Source: an uncultured Carboxylicivirga sp. (GTDB lineage: Bacteria > Bacteroidota > Bacteroidia > Bacteroidales > Marinilabiliaceae). From it: a stretch of DNA of 64,000 nt. A model generated the notes under the pieces. The model did not search any database and had not been told where the DNA came from. It was given only the letters and a program-made list of their open reading frames with translations. Below, one piece after another: positions 1-8,621 of the stretch. Positions within the stretch are counted from its first letter, which is position 1, and each line of letters starts with the position of its first letter. A program made the position numbers and the translations under genes. The DNA is taken from positions 4,340,001 through 4,404,000 of the forward strand of contig NZ_OY771430.1 of the NCBI RefSeq assembly GCF_963674565.1, in the 5' to 3' direction.

Positions 1-37
1 TGATAAACTAAACATTAGAAGATATTCAAATGCATAA

Positions 38-66
38 AAAAACCACCGTTTTAAAAGGTGGTTTTT
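38..66 (-). terminator. Intrinsic terminator after the first thioredoxin-like lipoprotein
   Basis: Stem AAAAACCACC (38-47) pairs with GGTGGTTTTT (57-66) around a 9-nt loop. Runs of A and T on both sides let it work in either direction. It lies 26 bp past the stop of the minus-strand gene ending at 92. Confidence 0.8.
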
Positions 67-91
67 ATTAATATTTTAAACTGATTAGGTC

Positions 92-1255
92 TTAATAAAT
101 CTCTTCTAATCTTTCTGCAAGTCTACTACCAAATAAATCTTTACCAACAATTTCACCTTCGGCACTGATTAAATAATTCGAAGGTAATTTTTGAATATTA
201 TATAATCTGGCAGGGTATGAATCAGTATAACGTAAATCACTCACATTAATCCATGGTAGTTCATCTGTATCAATTGCATTTTGCCATAGAATCTTACTTC
301 TGTCAAGTGATACCTGATAAATATCAAAACCTTTATTATGATATTTTTTATATAGATTTTTTAGGTTATTGTTTTCTTTACGTGATGATTGATCCCAAGA
401 AGCCCAGAACGATAGAAGAACAGTTTTACCTTTAAGTGATGATAATTTAATCTTCTCACCTTGTGGATTAGCTTCTTCTATATCAGGAAAACCACTTTTA
501 GCTTCTTGTAACAGTTTTTGAGTCAGAGCTTCTCTTTGTTGTTGAGCCTTTACACCCAACACATAATTGTATAAATGTTTAGCTCTTTCTGAGTCAGGAT
601 AATGATTTTCTAAACTGGTTGCCAGGGTTGAAAAGTAAACCTGGTCGCTTTTATCCATAACATTCATTACCTGCGAATTGTCATTTAAACGTTGAAACAA
701 GGCGTAATACCCGGCAAAAGAGGTAAAATTTTCCATGATAAATTCACCAACAAAGGTTTTATGATCAAGGATCAATTGGCGATATTCATCTTCCAATCGT
801 TTCTTACCTGCTTTATCATCAGCGTCCAGTTCTTGAAATTCTTTTATAACCCGGTCTAATTCAGAGTTAAGTACTCTAATGCGTTTATTAAATATTTGAA
901 TGTATGCAGAACCAATTGAATTGGTAAGACGATAGCTTTCTTCGAGGTTGGTTGCATTCGCCATTACCTCAATATGTTCTGTTGTATCAGCCAGCAAAGT
1001 AATGTAGTTCTGATCTGTAATTTTAAGTAATAAAAAGGTTGGTTCATTTAAGCGCTCGCCGGTAAAAGAAAACTCACCGTTTTTTTTGAGTTTAACAGAA
1101 TCCAATGTTGTGGTCTGATTCAAATCCATTTTTTGGATGTACAACATTTTTCCTGCTCCGTCTTCAATGGTTCCACTGATTTTGAATTTATTTCCTGTGG
1201 AACAAGCACTCATCAACAGCACTATAAGTAAAGTTAAAAGACTTTGCTTCATCAT
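92..1255 (-). CDS. DUF4369/TlpA-like thioredoxin-fold lipoprotein lacking the CxxC
   Basis: A 387-aa exported lipoprotein; the signal peptide ends in the lipobox LMSAC. The N-terminal third resembles the DUF4369 domain that often precedes TlpA/AhpC-type thioredoxins in Bacteroidota. The C-terminal ~130 residues keep the thioredoxin-fold landmarks: a GEKIKLSSLKGKTVLLSFWA-type strand and a cis-proline region (KLPSNYL). The expected WCxxC is replaced by WDQSS, so no redox cysteine pair exists and disulfide exchange is not possible by the normal mechanism. It probably acts as a binding or chaperone-like periplasmic/outer-membrane lipoprotein. It sits 61 bp downstream of a paralogue with the same defect, and the two are probably co-transcribed and end at the terminator at 38-66. 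The family assignment is firm; the function is unknown. Confidence 0.85.
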   Translation of the reverse strand: MMKQSLLTLLIVLLMSACSTGNKFKISGTIEDGAGKMLYIQKMDLNQTTTLDSVKLKKNGEFSFTGERLNEPTFLLLKITDQNYITLLADTTEHIEVMANATNLEESYRLTNSIGSAYIQIFNKRIRVLNSELDRVIKEFQELDADDKAGKKRLEDEYRQLILDHKTFVGEFIMENFTSFAGYYALFQRLNDNSQVMNVMDKSDQVYFSTLATSLENHYPDSERAKHLYNYVLGVKAQQQREALTQKLLQEAKSGFPDIEEANPQGEKIKLSSLKGKTVLLSFWASWDQSSRKENNNLKNLYKKYHNKGFDIYQVSLDRSKILWQNAIDTDELPWINVSDLRYTDSYPARLYNIQKLPSNYLISAEGEIVGKDLFGSRLAERLEEIY

Positions 1256-1316
1256 TATTTTAAGGTTTATATCTTAACTCTGTTTATACAGATTTTTATG
1301 TGTTCAAATATAGAAT

Positions 1317-2447
1317 TTATTTTTGTATTAACTGATCCAGATGTTTGGTGATATCAGCTTGTTCAGAACTACGTTCGAGAATAATTCCTTCTTTATCCAC
1401 CAAAATAAGTGTTGGTATTTCGGTAATACCCAAGCCTGCTAAAACTGGCGAATTTTTACCTTTTAAATCACACAAATGCCAAACAGGTAAATTATCTTCA
1501 TCAATGGCTTCTTGCCACTTTTCTTTGTTAACATCGGTTGAAATAAGACATAGATCAAGACCTTTATATCGATAGGTACGTGACCAGGACATTAAGTTTT
1601 TGGTTATTTTTCGGCTTTCTTTTGATTCTGAATTCCAAATAATGTAAAGCGTATTTCTTCCTCGGAAGCGCGATAATGGAATTGGATCATTCCAAGCATT
1701 TGGTACATTCAGATCCGGCAATACCTTGCCAGGCATGCTAACTGAGGTATAATATATCCAGCTCCGCAATGAGTCAACCTTGCTGCTAAAGTCTCTAACC
1801 GGGTTATAATTTGGATTATAGGATTGAAGATATTCATCAACGGTAAAGTACATGTTTGCATCACTACCGTAATCGAATAAATGATGATTTCCTGCTTTTA
1901 GCTGAACCAATAGCAAGGGAAGAAGAGTATGCTTATTGTGATCAATAATTTGTAGAATTTTCTTTTGTGCTTTTTCCTTTTGTAATTCAACTAAGTCAAA
2001 TATTGAATCTTTATGATGCACAAAAGCACTACTTTCCAATGAATCAGGAAAGGATTCTCCCAATGACAGAATGGATTTATTCAATTGGTCGGCAATGCTC
2101 TGAGCTTCCCATAATTGTTTTGTAGGTTCATTACCTGTTATGGTTAAAACACCATTTTTCATTTCAATGCCAACTGGCATGTTGCCTTCAAGTACTAGCG
2201 TTATTTTTTTATTATTGATGCGTAACTGGTAGATGCCTCCTGGTACGGAGTCTGATCTGAATGACCATATCATTGATTCCGGTTCGCGTTCTGCCTGATC
2301 AAAAAGAGTATAATCCTTATCCAGTCTGTAGAGTTCAACATTATTCACATTAAATGAATCAGCGGTATATGTAAGGTATGGTGTACGTTTGGGTTTGGTA
2401 CACGATATCAATAGACCAATCATTAAGACAGTGATAATAAATTTCAT
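1317..2447 (-). CDS. Thioredoxin-fold lipoprotein lacking the CxxC (paralogue of the neighbour)
   Basis: A 376-aa lipoprotein with a short signal peptide and lipobox LLISC. The layout matches the neighbouring gene: an N-terminal beta-rich DUF4369-like part, a helical linker and a C-terminal TlpA-like domain. The active-site region reads IIWNSESKESRK where active proteins have WxxWCxxCRxE, so both cysteines are missing. The cis-Pro region (EIPTLILVD) and the motif after it are intact. Loss of the catalytic pair in both tandem copies, with the fold retained, points to a deliberate non-redox role rather than decay. It reads first in a likely two-gene operon. Its substrate cannot be told from the sequence. 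Confidence 0.83.
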   Translation of the reverse strand: MKFIITVLMIGLLISCTKPKRTPYLTYTADSFNVNNVELYRLDKDYTLFDQAEREPESMIWSFRSDSVPGGIYQLRINNKKITLVLEGNMPVGIEMKNGVLTITGNEPTKQLWEAQSIADQLNKSILSLGESFPDSLESSAFVHHKDSIFDLVELQKEKAQKKILQIIDHNKHTLLPLLLVQLKAGNHHLFDYGSDANMYFTVDEYLQSYNPNYNPVRDFSSKVDSLRSWIYYTSVSMPGKVLPDLNVPNAWNDPIPLSRFRGRNTLYIIWNSESKESRKITKNLMSWSRTYRYKGLDLCLISTDVNKEKWQEAIDEDNLPVWHLCDLKGKNSPVLAGLGITEIPTLILVDKEGIILERSSEQADITKHLDQLIQK

Positions 2448-2573
2448 CTGGATGTATTTTCAACAAAAATATAAAAATGCTTTGGAATCAACAGCTTTAA
2501 TAATAACTACAAGTTATTGAAATACTCTGATAATTCATTAACTTAACAGGTCGACCAATACTAATAATCAATT

Positions 2574-4316
2574 ATGTTGGCAGGTTTTTTTGATCAAATG
2601 AACCCCAGATATGGATTTTTAGTTTATTTTGGTCGATTGTTTTGGCTAATAAAATTCGATTTTATGATTGAAAATGGATACTTAAGTTTGGTAGAAATCA
2701 CACTTAAAGAAAATACTGCACGTAAAGCATTTAGTGATTTTCAAGGAGAAACAATTACCTATGGACAAGTAGGTGAACGAATTCAGGGAATACATCAATT
2801 ATTTAAGGAGATTGGCATAAAAAAAGGAGATAAGGTCGCTTTAATTGGTCGAAACATGACAAGTTGGGGTGTTGTTTATCTTGCTACAATAACCTATGGT
2901 GCTGTTATTGTACCCATATTACCAGATTTTAATTCGGCAGATATTCATCATATCGTAAATCATTCAGAGTCTAGAGTTTTATTTTCAACTGATTTACTTT
3001 TTGATAAGCTTGATGAAACCAAAATGCAGAAGTTAATAGGAATAATGTCTATTAGCAGATGTGTTTCCTTGGTTGATAATTCAGGTGGATTTTTCACAAA
3101 AGCGGTTGAAAAGACTGATAAATATTTAAAAGGTGATGGTTCTTTGTTTGACCCTGAATCACTCGATTTTCCTATTATAGGAGCTGAGGAATTGATGGTA
3201 CTTTCATACACCTCTGGCACCTCTGGATTTTCAAAAGGTGTTTTGCTTCCGCACAGAAGTATCTGGTCCAATATTATATATGCTCGTGAGCACCTCATTC
3301 TGAAACCTGAAGAAAGAGTTGTTTCATTTCTTCCATTGGCACATGCTTATGGTTGTTTGTTCGAGTTTTTATGGCCATTTACGGTGGGTTGTCATATTAC
3401 ATTTCTTACTCGTACACCTTCTCCTCAAATTATTACTCAGGCATTTCGCGAAGTGAAACCACATATTATTTTATCGGTTCCTTTGATTTTGGAGAAAATA
3501 TTTAAGAAAAGAGTTCAGCCTCAATTGGAAGAAACCAAAATTAAAACACTCACCAAGATACCGGTATTAAATAAGGTAGTTTATTCTAAAATTAAAAATA
3601 AGCTGGTTGAGACTTTTGGCGGTGAATTCCGTGAAATGATTATTGGAGGAGCTGCATTAAATAAAGATGTAGAAGTGTTTCTACGTAAGATAGGTTTTCC
3701 ATTTACCATTGGTTATGGTATGACAGAATGTGGTCCGTTAATTAGCTATGCTCCATGGACTGAATCAAGAAAATTTTCAGCAGGTCAACTGGTTGATCGA
3801 ATGGAAGTGAAAATTGATTCTGATGATCCTTACAATATTGTTGGTGAGATCTTGGTAAAAGGTGAAAATACTTTGCTTGGTTATTATAAAAATCAGGAGG
3901 CGACTGAAGAAATTTTTGATTCTGAAGGATGGTTACATACAGGAGATTTAGGTGTAATTGACCAGGAAAATTTCATTTATATAAAAGGACGAAGTAAGAA
4001 TATGTTATTGGGTTCTTCAGGTCAGAATATTTACCCCGAGGAAATAGAAGCTGTTATCAATTCAATGGAGTATGTTCAGGAATGTTTGGTTCGTGACAAT
4101 GATGGTAAACTCGAAGCATTAATTTATCCGGATTATGAAGTTACCGACTCAGAAGGTTTAAACAAGGCTCAAATAGAACAGAAACTTCAGGAAATTAAAA
4201 AACAAGCAAATTCGTTACTTCCTGCCTATATGAATATTCAATTGGTTACGCTCTTTCCTGAGGAATTTGAGAAAACACCAAAGAAAAGTATCAAGAGATA
4301 TAAGTACGTAAAATAA
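2574..4316 (+). CDS. AMP-binding long-chain acyl-CoA synthetase
   Basis: An ANL-superfamily adenylate-forming enzyme that activates a fatty acid with ATP and loads it on CoA; it has no signal peptide and should act at the inner membrane or in the cytosol. Visible motifs are the P-loop SYTSGTSGFSKG (~residues 213-224), the GYGMTECGPL motif, and the GWLHTGDLG motif with the hinge beyond it. The C-terminal lid domain ends the protein. The first ~30 residues are hydrophobic and unlike the family; ATG at 2664 (protein starting MIENGYLSL) is an attractive alternative start and gives ~550 aa, the usual length for these bacterial synthetases. It stands alone and is followed by a strong terminator at 4323-4349. 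Substrate chain length cannot be read. Confidence 0.9.
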   Translation: MLAGFFDQMNPRYGFLVYFGRLFWLIKFDFMIENGYLSLVEITLKENTARKAFSDFQGETITYGQVGERIQGIHQLFKEIGIKKGDKVALIGRNMTSWGVVYLATITYGAVIVPILPDFNSADIHHIVNHSESRVLFSTDLLFDKLDETKMQKLIGIMSISRCVSLVDNSGGFFTKAVEKTDKYLKGDGSLFDPESLDFPIIGAEELMVLSYTSGTSGFSKGVLLPHRSIWSNIIYAREHLILKPEERVVSFLPLAHAYGCLFEFLWPFTVGCHITFLTRTPSPQIITQAFREVKPHIILSVPLILEKIFKKRVQPQLEETKIKTLTKIPVLNKVVYSKIKNKLVETFGGEFREMIIGGAALNKDVEVFLRKIGFPFTIGYGMTECGPLISYAPWTESRKFSAGQLVDRMEVKIDSDDPYNIVGEILVKGENTLLGYYKNQEATEEIFDSEGWLHTGDLGVIDQENFIYIKGRSKNMLLGSSGQNIYPEEIEAVINSMEYVQECLVRDNDGKLEALIYPDYEVTDSEGLNKAQIEQKLQEIKKQANSLLPAYMNIQLVTLFPEEFEKTPKKSIKRYKYVK

Positions 4317-4322
4317 AGTAAA

Positions 4323-4349
4323 AGCAGCGAAAATTTCGCTGCTTTTTTT
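4323..4349 (+). terminator. Intrinsic terminator after the acyl-CoA synthetase gene
   Basis: Perfect 10-bp arms AGCAGCGAAA / TTTCGCTGCT (4323-4332, 4334-4343) with a one-base centre are followed by a T run. It lies 7 bp beyond the stop codon at 4316. Confidence 0.9.
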
Positions 4350-4546
4350 ATGGGCCAATTTATTTCTATACGCAAAATGCTTATAGGAAAATAGGTAAAA
4401 ACACATGTGCTAATAGTGTTAGATATTAGTACTATTGGAAACGTGCAATTTATCTTTGTACGGGAAACTTTAATACATTATTAGGGGGATTTAATGTATT
4501 TAGGGAAAGTTTTTTACAACAACTTTTTCCTAGTAAATAACATCGT

Positions 4547-4729
4547 ATGAAAAGAGTTGTGGTTATAGATGATTTGTTTGTATCAGTTGTATACAACTAC
4601 AATAATTGGTCAGTTAAAATTGAAAAATTCTGTTTGGAAATTGAAGAATTTAAGTATCAATTTCGAAACTGTTATTTGTTAATTTTAAATCGTTTGGATA
4701 TTAAAAGAGTAGATCTGGCGATATTCTGA
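4547..4729 (+). CDS. Small ORF upstream of the histidine kinase
   Basis: A 60-aa ORF that ends 22 bp before the histidine kinase start. The first residues, MKRVVVIDD, look like a receiver-domain beta1 strand, but nothing else of a receiver follows, so it may be a decayed remnant, a leader ORF or chance. A TATCTTTG sequence at 4451-4458 could be the -7 element of the promoter that reads through it into the kinase. No family is recognised. Confidence 0.25.
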   Translation: MKRVVVIDDLFVSVVYNYNNWSVKIEKFCLEIEEFKYQFRNCYLLILNRLDIKRVDLAIF

Positions 4730-4751
4730 ATAAGGCGTAAAATAAGTAAAC

Positions 4752-5909
4752 ATGGACGAAAAATTTTGTTTATATGATTTTATACCAGTAAGCATTTGTA
4801 TAATTGACCGACAGTATCAGATTGTATATGGTAATAATTTATTCCGGAACCGCTTTTCAATAAATTCAGATCACTTAATAGGCCAAAAGCTTTATCATAT
4901 TATTCCTGTTTTTAGAAGCGATGAATACCTCGAAAAGATAAAAGCATCTTTTCAGGACCAATCTCAAGTTGTTTTCAATGAAGGAATAAATGATGAAAGT
5001 TTGACTGAGTTGGAAAATGTTAAAGAATTATTCAGTTTTAATATTTCGCAAATAAAATGTGATTCGTTTGAATCTAAGTATGCTGTTATAACTATTGGGC
5101 AGGATATTGGATTGGTTCGCAAGTTTGAAGAGCAAAATCAGTCAAATATAAGGTTGCAAATTGACCAGAAAGAAAGATTGGCCTTAGAAGACAATGGAGA
5201 GAGTTTGAACCTTTCAAATAAAGCAAGTAATAAACTCTTTTCGATAATCGCGCACGATTTGAAAACTCCACTGCATGCGATGGTAGATATCAGCGATTTG
5301 ATTATGAAGAAAGGTTGTTTATCAAGTGAACCATGTCGAAATGAAAATTTACTTCTGGCTTTAAATATATCAGCCAAACATAGTTTGGAAATGGTAAGTA
5401 ACTTGTTAAGCTGGGCACGTACACAGCTAAATAGTATTACTCCTCGACCAAAAAAGATATATCTTTGCGAACTTTTCAATGATATAAGGCAATATTTTGA
5501 AGGAAGCCTTAAGACCAAAAAACTTTCTCTGGAAGTTAAATTGCCACGTAAAAACTGCATGGTTAATGTCGACTTTGACATGTTAAAGATAGTTGTACAA
5601 AATTTACTATCTAATGCAATAAAATATTCATATTCAGGTGATAAGATTTATATGAAGGTTGATGAAATTGATAACACTTTTAAAATAAGTATTATTGATA
5701 AAGGTGTTGGCATGAGTGATGAGGTTAAAAAGCTCATACTTTCATCAAATGATATTAAATCCATTTTGGGTACTAATAATGAGCTGGGTACTGGCTTAGG
5801 ACTGTCTGTTTGTAAGGAGTTTTTGTTGTATCATAATAGTTCATTAAACATTGAAACTAGCGAAAACAATGGTACAATAGTTAGTTTTTATTTAGCGATT
5901 AGCCAATAG
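4752..5909 (+). CDS. PAS-domain sensor histidine kinase (soluble)
   Basis: A 385-aa kinase with no membrane segment, so the signal is probably intracellular. Residues ~1-120 form a PAS domain (DFIPVSICIIDRQYQIVYGN, then a loop to GQDIG). The HisKA phospho-acceptor motif is FSIIAHDLKTPLHAM, with the His near residue 167. The HATPase boxes are complete: N box QNLLSNAIKYS, G1 DKGVGMS, G2 GTGLGLSV. Upstream lies only a small doubtful ORF. The likely partner is the NarL-type regulator 195 bp downstream, although that gene has its own promoter-like element. The PAS ligand or cofactor cannot be inferred. Confidence 0.92.
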   Translation: MDEKFCLYDFIPVSICIIDRQYQIVYGNNLFRNRFSINSDHLIGQKLYHIIPVFRSDEYLEKIKASFQDQSQVVFNEGINDESLTELENVKELFSFNISQIKCDSFESKYAVITIGQDIGLVRKFEEQNQSNIRLQIDQKERLALEDNGESLNLSNKASNKLFSIIAHDLKTPLHAMVDISDLIMKKGCLSSEPCRNENLLLALNISAKHSLEMVSNLLSWARTQLNSITPRPKKIYLCELFNDIRQYFEGSLKTKKLSLEVKLPRKNCMVNVDFDMLKIVVQNLLSNAIKYSYSGDKIYMKVDEIDNTFKISIIDKGVGMSDEVKKLILSSNDIKSILGTNNELGTGLGLSVCKEFLLYHNSSLNIETSENNGTIVSFYLAISQ

Positions 5910-5940
5910 ATAATTAAATCAAATATACAAATGTGTATAA

Positions 5941-5971
5941 TTGACACACTGATAAAATGTTCGTACATTTG
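5941..5971 (+). promoter_or_regulatory. Bacteroidetes-type promoter for the response regulator
   Basis: TTG (5941-5943), 20 nt, then TACATTTG (5964-5971) matches the Bacteroidota -33/-7 pattern TTTG-N19/20-TAnnTTTG. It lies in the kinase-regulator gap and implies a ~130-nt leader before the start at 6104. Confidence 0.5.
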
Positions 5972-6103
5972 CTTCAGAAATTCGATTTATAGCTTATTTA
6001 ATTTAAGGATTAGGATAAATTAATTATTATATTTAAATCGATTTAGCACTACGAGATTACAACTGTTTTCAAATTGGGGAATTGAAAATTTATATGTTGA
6101 AGT

Positions 6104-6778
6104 ATGGGGTACACAATAGGGATTGTTGATGACCATCCTTTGTTTCGTGAAGGAATTAAGGCCATCATTTTGAATAATGAGAAAGTAGCAGAAGTTTTAA
6201 CTTTTTGCGATGGGGATGATGTTATACGATTCTTGAAAGGAGGAGGAAAGGTTGATGTTCTATTCATGGACATCATAATGCCTGTTCGCGATGGATTATA
6301 TACAACACAGTTTATAAAACAATATTATCCGGGTATAAAAGTATTGGCTTTATCTTCTGTAGATAGAGTGGATTATATTGAGAAAATGGTTGATGCCGGT
6401 GTTGATGGCTATGTACTCAAAGAATGTAACGTTAATGAACTAACTCAGGCCATGGAAGCCGTTTTATCAAATAATAATTATTTTTCTTCTAAGATTATAG
6501 TTGCATTATCAGAAAATACAAAGATGCGTTTTCAACAAAAAGTTGAGCCATCAGTTGTTTCTGTACTTTCTCAAAGAGAATTGGAAGTATTCAGACATCT
6601 TTGTAATGGTTTAAACAGGGGAGAAATCGCAAGTATTTTATTCATTTCTGAAAAGACTGTTGATAAACACAAGGAAAATATATTTAAGAAAACAGGCTGC
6701 AAAAATCTTGTTCACTTGGTAGTTACTGGAATTAAACAAGGAGTATTAAAAGTGGAAGAGTTGGAAACTTCATTATAA
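6104..6778 (+). CDS. NarL/FixJ-family response regulator
   Basis: A 224-aa regulator. The receiver domain (1-~125) has the acidic pair D9/D10 (IVDDHPLFREG), the phospho-acceptor D56 (LFMDIIMP), the conserved Thr/Ser after ALSS and Lys in YVLKE. The C-terminal LuxR-type helix-turn-helix (LSQRELEVFRHLCNGLNRGE through SEKTVDKHKENIFKK) is complete. It is expected to be phosphorylated by the PAS kinase just upstream and to bind promoters as a dimer. The 74-aa Cys protein 200 bp downstream may belong to the same response. Confidence 0.93.
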   Translation: MGYTIGIVDDHPLFREGIKAIILNNEKVAEVLTFCDGDDVIRFLKGGGKVDVLFMDIIMPVRDGLYTTQFIKQYYPGIKVLALSSVDRVDYIEKMVDAGVDGYVLKECNVNELTQAMEAVLSNNNYFSSKIIVALSENTKMRFQQKVEPSVVSVLSQRELEVFRHLCNGLNRGEIASILFISEKTVDKHKENIFKKTGCKNLVHLVVTGIKQGVLKVEELETSL

Positions 6779-6977
6779 CGAGGTATTATATAGTGCCTTG
6801 ATCACTTTATTTTATAGTGTTTAATTTTTCACAATTTAGGTAAATTGCTTATTTTAATTAGGTAATGAGTCTTCAGTTTTTGAACATCTCTTTTATAAAT
6901 TTGAATTGACGAAGTGAATATTTAGTTTGATCTAAATAATTGCTTCTTCTTCAACCTAATTAAAAAGAGAAATTACA

Positions 6978-7202
6978 ATGGCAGTTTGTGAGAAAGTAGA
7001 GAATTGTCCATTCTTTAATGAAAAGATGGCCAATATGCCAGCTACTGCAGCGGGTTATAAACGAAAGTTTTGTTTGGGAAGTAATGAAAGCTGTGCCAGA
7101 TATATGGTACTTAAAAGTCTTGGAGGAAGCATGGTACCAATGGATTTGTTTCCAAATCAAATTGAAAAGGCTGAAAGATTGATTCTTGAGCAAACAGTAT
7201 AG
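6978..7202 (+). CDS. Small four-cysteine protein (CPFF...C...CARY type)
   Basis: A 74-aa soluble protein. Cysteines C4, C10, C32 and C39 lie in the pattern CEKVENCPFF ... FCLGSNESCARYMV, followed by a VPMDLFPNQ segment. From general memory, this pattern recurs as a stand-alone protein or as a domain at the ends of bacterial signalling proteins. Four conserved Cys suggest a metal or Fe-S site, but that is inference. Its position after a kinase/regulator pair supports a link to signalling. It ends before a GC-rich hairpin at 7223-7256. It is a real gene by composition and conserved pattern; its function is unknown. Confidence 0.7.
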   Translation: MAVCEKVENCPFFNEKMANMPATAAGYKRKFCLGSNESCARYMVLKSLGGSMVPMDLFPNQIEKAERLILEQTV

Positions 7203-7222
7203 CAATAATTGGGAAGGTGAAT

Positions 7223-7256
7223 GAAGGGGCCACTTTGCAATTCATCAGGCCCCTTC
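7223..7256 (+). terminator. GC-rich hairpin after the Cys-rich small gene
   Basis: Perfect 9-bp arms GAAGGGGCC (7223-7231) and GGCCCCTTC (7248-7256) enclose a 16-nt loop. The T tract after it is weak (CTCTTTAA), so it is a probable but not ideal intrinsic terminator. Confidence 0.55.
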
Positions 7257-7346
7257 GCTCTTTAAAGTATTAATATAATGCAGATTAATTGCGTTGTGAT
7301 AAAAATCTATCTAACCTAACCCTATCTTTTATCGATAAGATTATAC

Positions 7347-7898
7347 TCACAATATTTTCTTTAATGTCTTTTCTATAGCTTCAATTGTTTCTTCTGAATA
7401 TCCTGTATGGAAATACATTAATTCTTTGTTTTTAATTATAATATTCGTTGGAAGGCCTTGAGGTTTTTGCCCTTTTTTAAAGGAGAGATCCGGATTTAAT
7501 TCAAAAAGGTAATTCATCAAATCATGCTGATCAAAAAGTTGATAATACAGAAAAGGGTATTTCTGTAATTCCATCCAATCATTAACATCTTGTTGCTGCT
7601 CAGCTGTTACTGCCAAAAATAAAACATTGTCCTGTTCATATTTTTCCATTAATTTATTAAGTTGAGATATCTCTTTCTGGCATGGTTGGCACCAGGTAGC
7701 CCATAAATTAATAACCAAAATCTCAGTATCTTTTTCATCCGCAAGAAAGTCATTATTTGCCAGTACAGCACGAATAGGTTCATCAATGGATTTATAGGTT
7801 CGAAATATACGGCTGTTATTCCAATTCGTTAGTTGTGTATTTAAGATTAGAATAGTGACAAATGAAATTGTCAATATAAGAGGTGGTAATTTTTTCAT
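7347..7898 (-). CDS. Membrane-anchored TlpA-like thioredoxin
   Basis: About 183 aa from ATG at 7896-7898, which lies right after the stop of the upstream permease (7900). A longer ORF starts at 7949, but the internal start gives a clean N-terminus of lysines then a hydrophobic segment (PLILTISFVTILILN), a signal anchor. The thioredoxin domain keeps the active site WATWCQPCQKE and a cis-Pro near LPTNIII. It should carry out thiol-disulfide exchange on the periplasmic face. It is the last gene of a minus-strand run with an ABC ATPase, a permease and a FecR/sigma system, so it may serve the maturation of a product of that cluster. Confidence 0.85.
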   Translation of the reverse strand: MKKLPPLILTISFVTILILNTQLTNWNNSRIFRTYKSIDEPIRAVLANNDFLADEKDTEILVINLWATWCQPCQKEISQLNKLMEKYEQDNVLFLAVTAEQQQDVNDWMELQKYPFLYYQLFDQHDLMNYLFELNPDLSFKKGQKPQGLPTNIIIKNKELMYFHTGYSEETIEAIEKTLKKIL

Positions 7899-7899
7899 T

Positions 7900-8619
7900 T
7901 TAACACAGATTTCTTCTTTGTAAATTATGGTACAGCAAATGGAAAACAAATGCCATATAAAAGGCTATAATAAGACCTTGATTAATGGTTAAAACTTGAT
8001 TTCCAACAATTTGTTTTAGACTATCGATTGGAAGGAAATGGATCCAATCCGGATTGTGCTTAGTTATCAGGTATACCAACCAGCTTTCGAAAAACCAATA
8101 AAAAAGTACAGGCAGTAATAGCATGTGATTCCAGCGAATAGTTGACAGTAAAGCAGCTACCTGACCTAATGCCAGTAACAACAAAAAGTATGAAACAACC
8201 GATGTTAAAGGGGTTGTTGCTAATACCTCCCATGGCAAAATACCTTTTGCAATTCCTGAAATAGAGGTTGCCAAAAACATTACAGCCAAAAATCCAATCA
8301 CAAAAAGAAGATTCTGTATCAATTGATAAATGTATAATTGATGTCTGCTGAACCCAAAAGCTAAAAGCATTTTATAATAGCCCGATCGATATAGATGAAT
8401 GTAATGTTGAAGTATCCATATGGTGTAAAAAAGAGCTATAAGGCCAGAACTTAATATGGCTGTTGACACTTTTTGAGTCAATTGATTTTTATTGTATGTA
8501 TCTGCTGTAAGAAAAAAAATGAGTGCCATTAATGCTATGATTAGCATAAGACTCGTAAATGGTAGAATAAATCGTTTTCCTTTAAGAAAATTGAATTCAA
8601 AGCGTAGCATTTTTATCAT
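7900..8619 (-). CDS. ABC-2-like transporter permease
   Basis: A 239-aa integral membrane protein with about six hydrophobic helices (around residues 17-37, 55-72, 88-110, 135-155, 165-185 and 210-228), as in single-ATPase ABC-2 type permeases. It has no recognisable soluble domain. Two bases separate it from the upstream ATPase gene and the downstream thioredoxin follows at once, so the three genes are one operon. Direction and substrate of transport cannot be told. ABC-2 layout suggests export or a membrane-remodelling role. Confidence 0.75.
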   Translation of the reverse strand: MIKMLRFEFNFLKGKRFILPFTSLMLIIALMALIFFLTADTYNKNQLTQKVSTAILSSGLIALFYTIWILQHYIHLYRSGYYKMLLAFGFSRHQLYIYQLIQNLLFVIGFLAVMFLATSISGIAKGILPWEVLATTPLTSVVSYFLLLLALGQVAALLSTIRWNHMLLLPVLFYWFFESWLVYLITKHNPDWIHFLPIDSLKQIVGNQVLTINQGLIIAFYMAFVFHLLYHNLQRRNLC

Positions 8620-8621
8620 AG

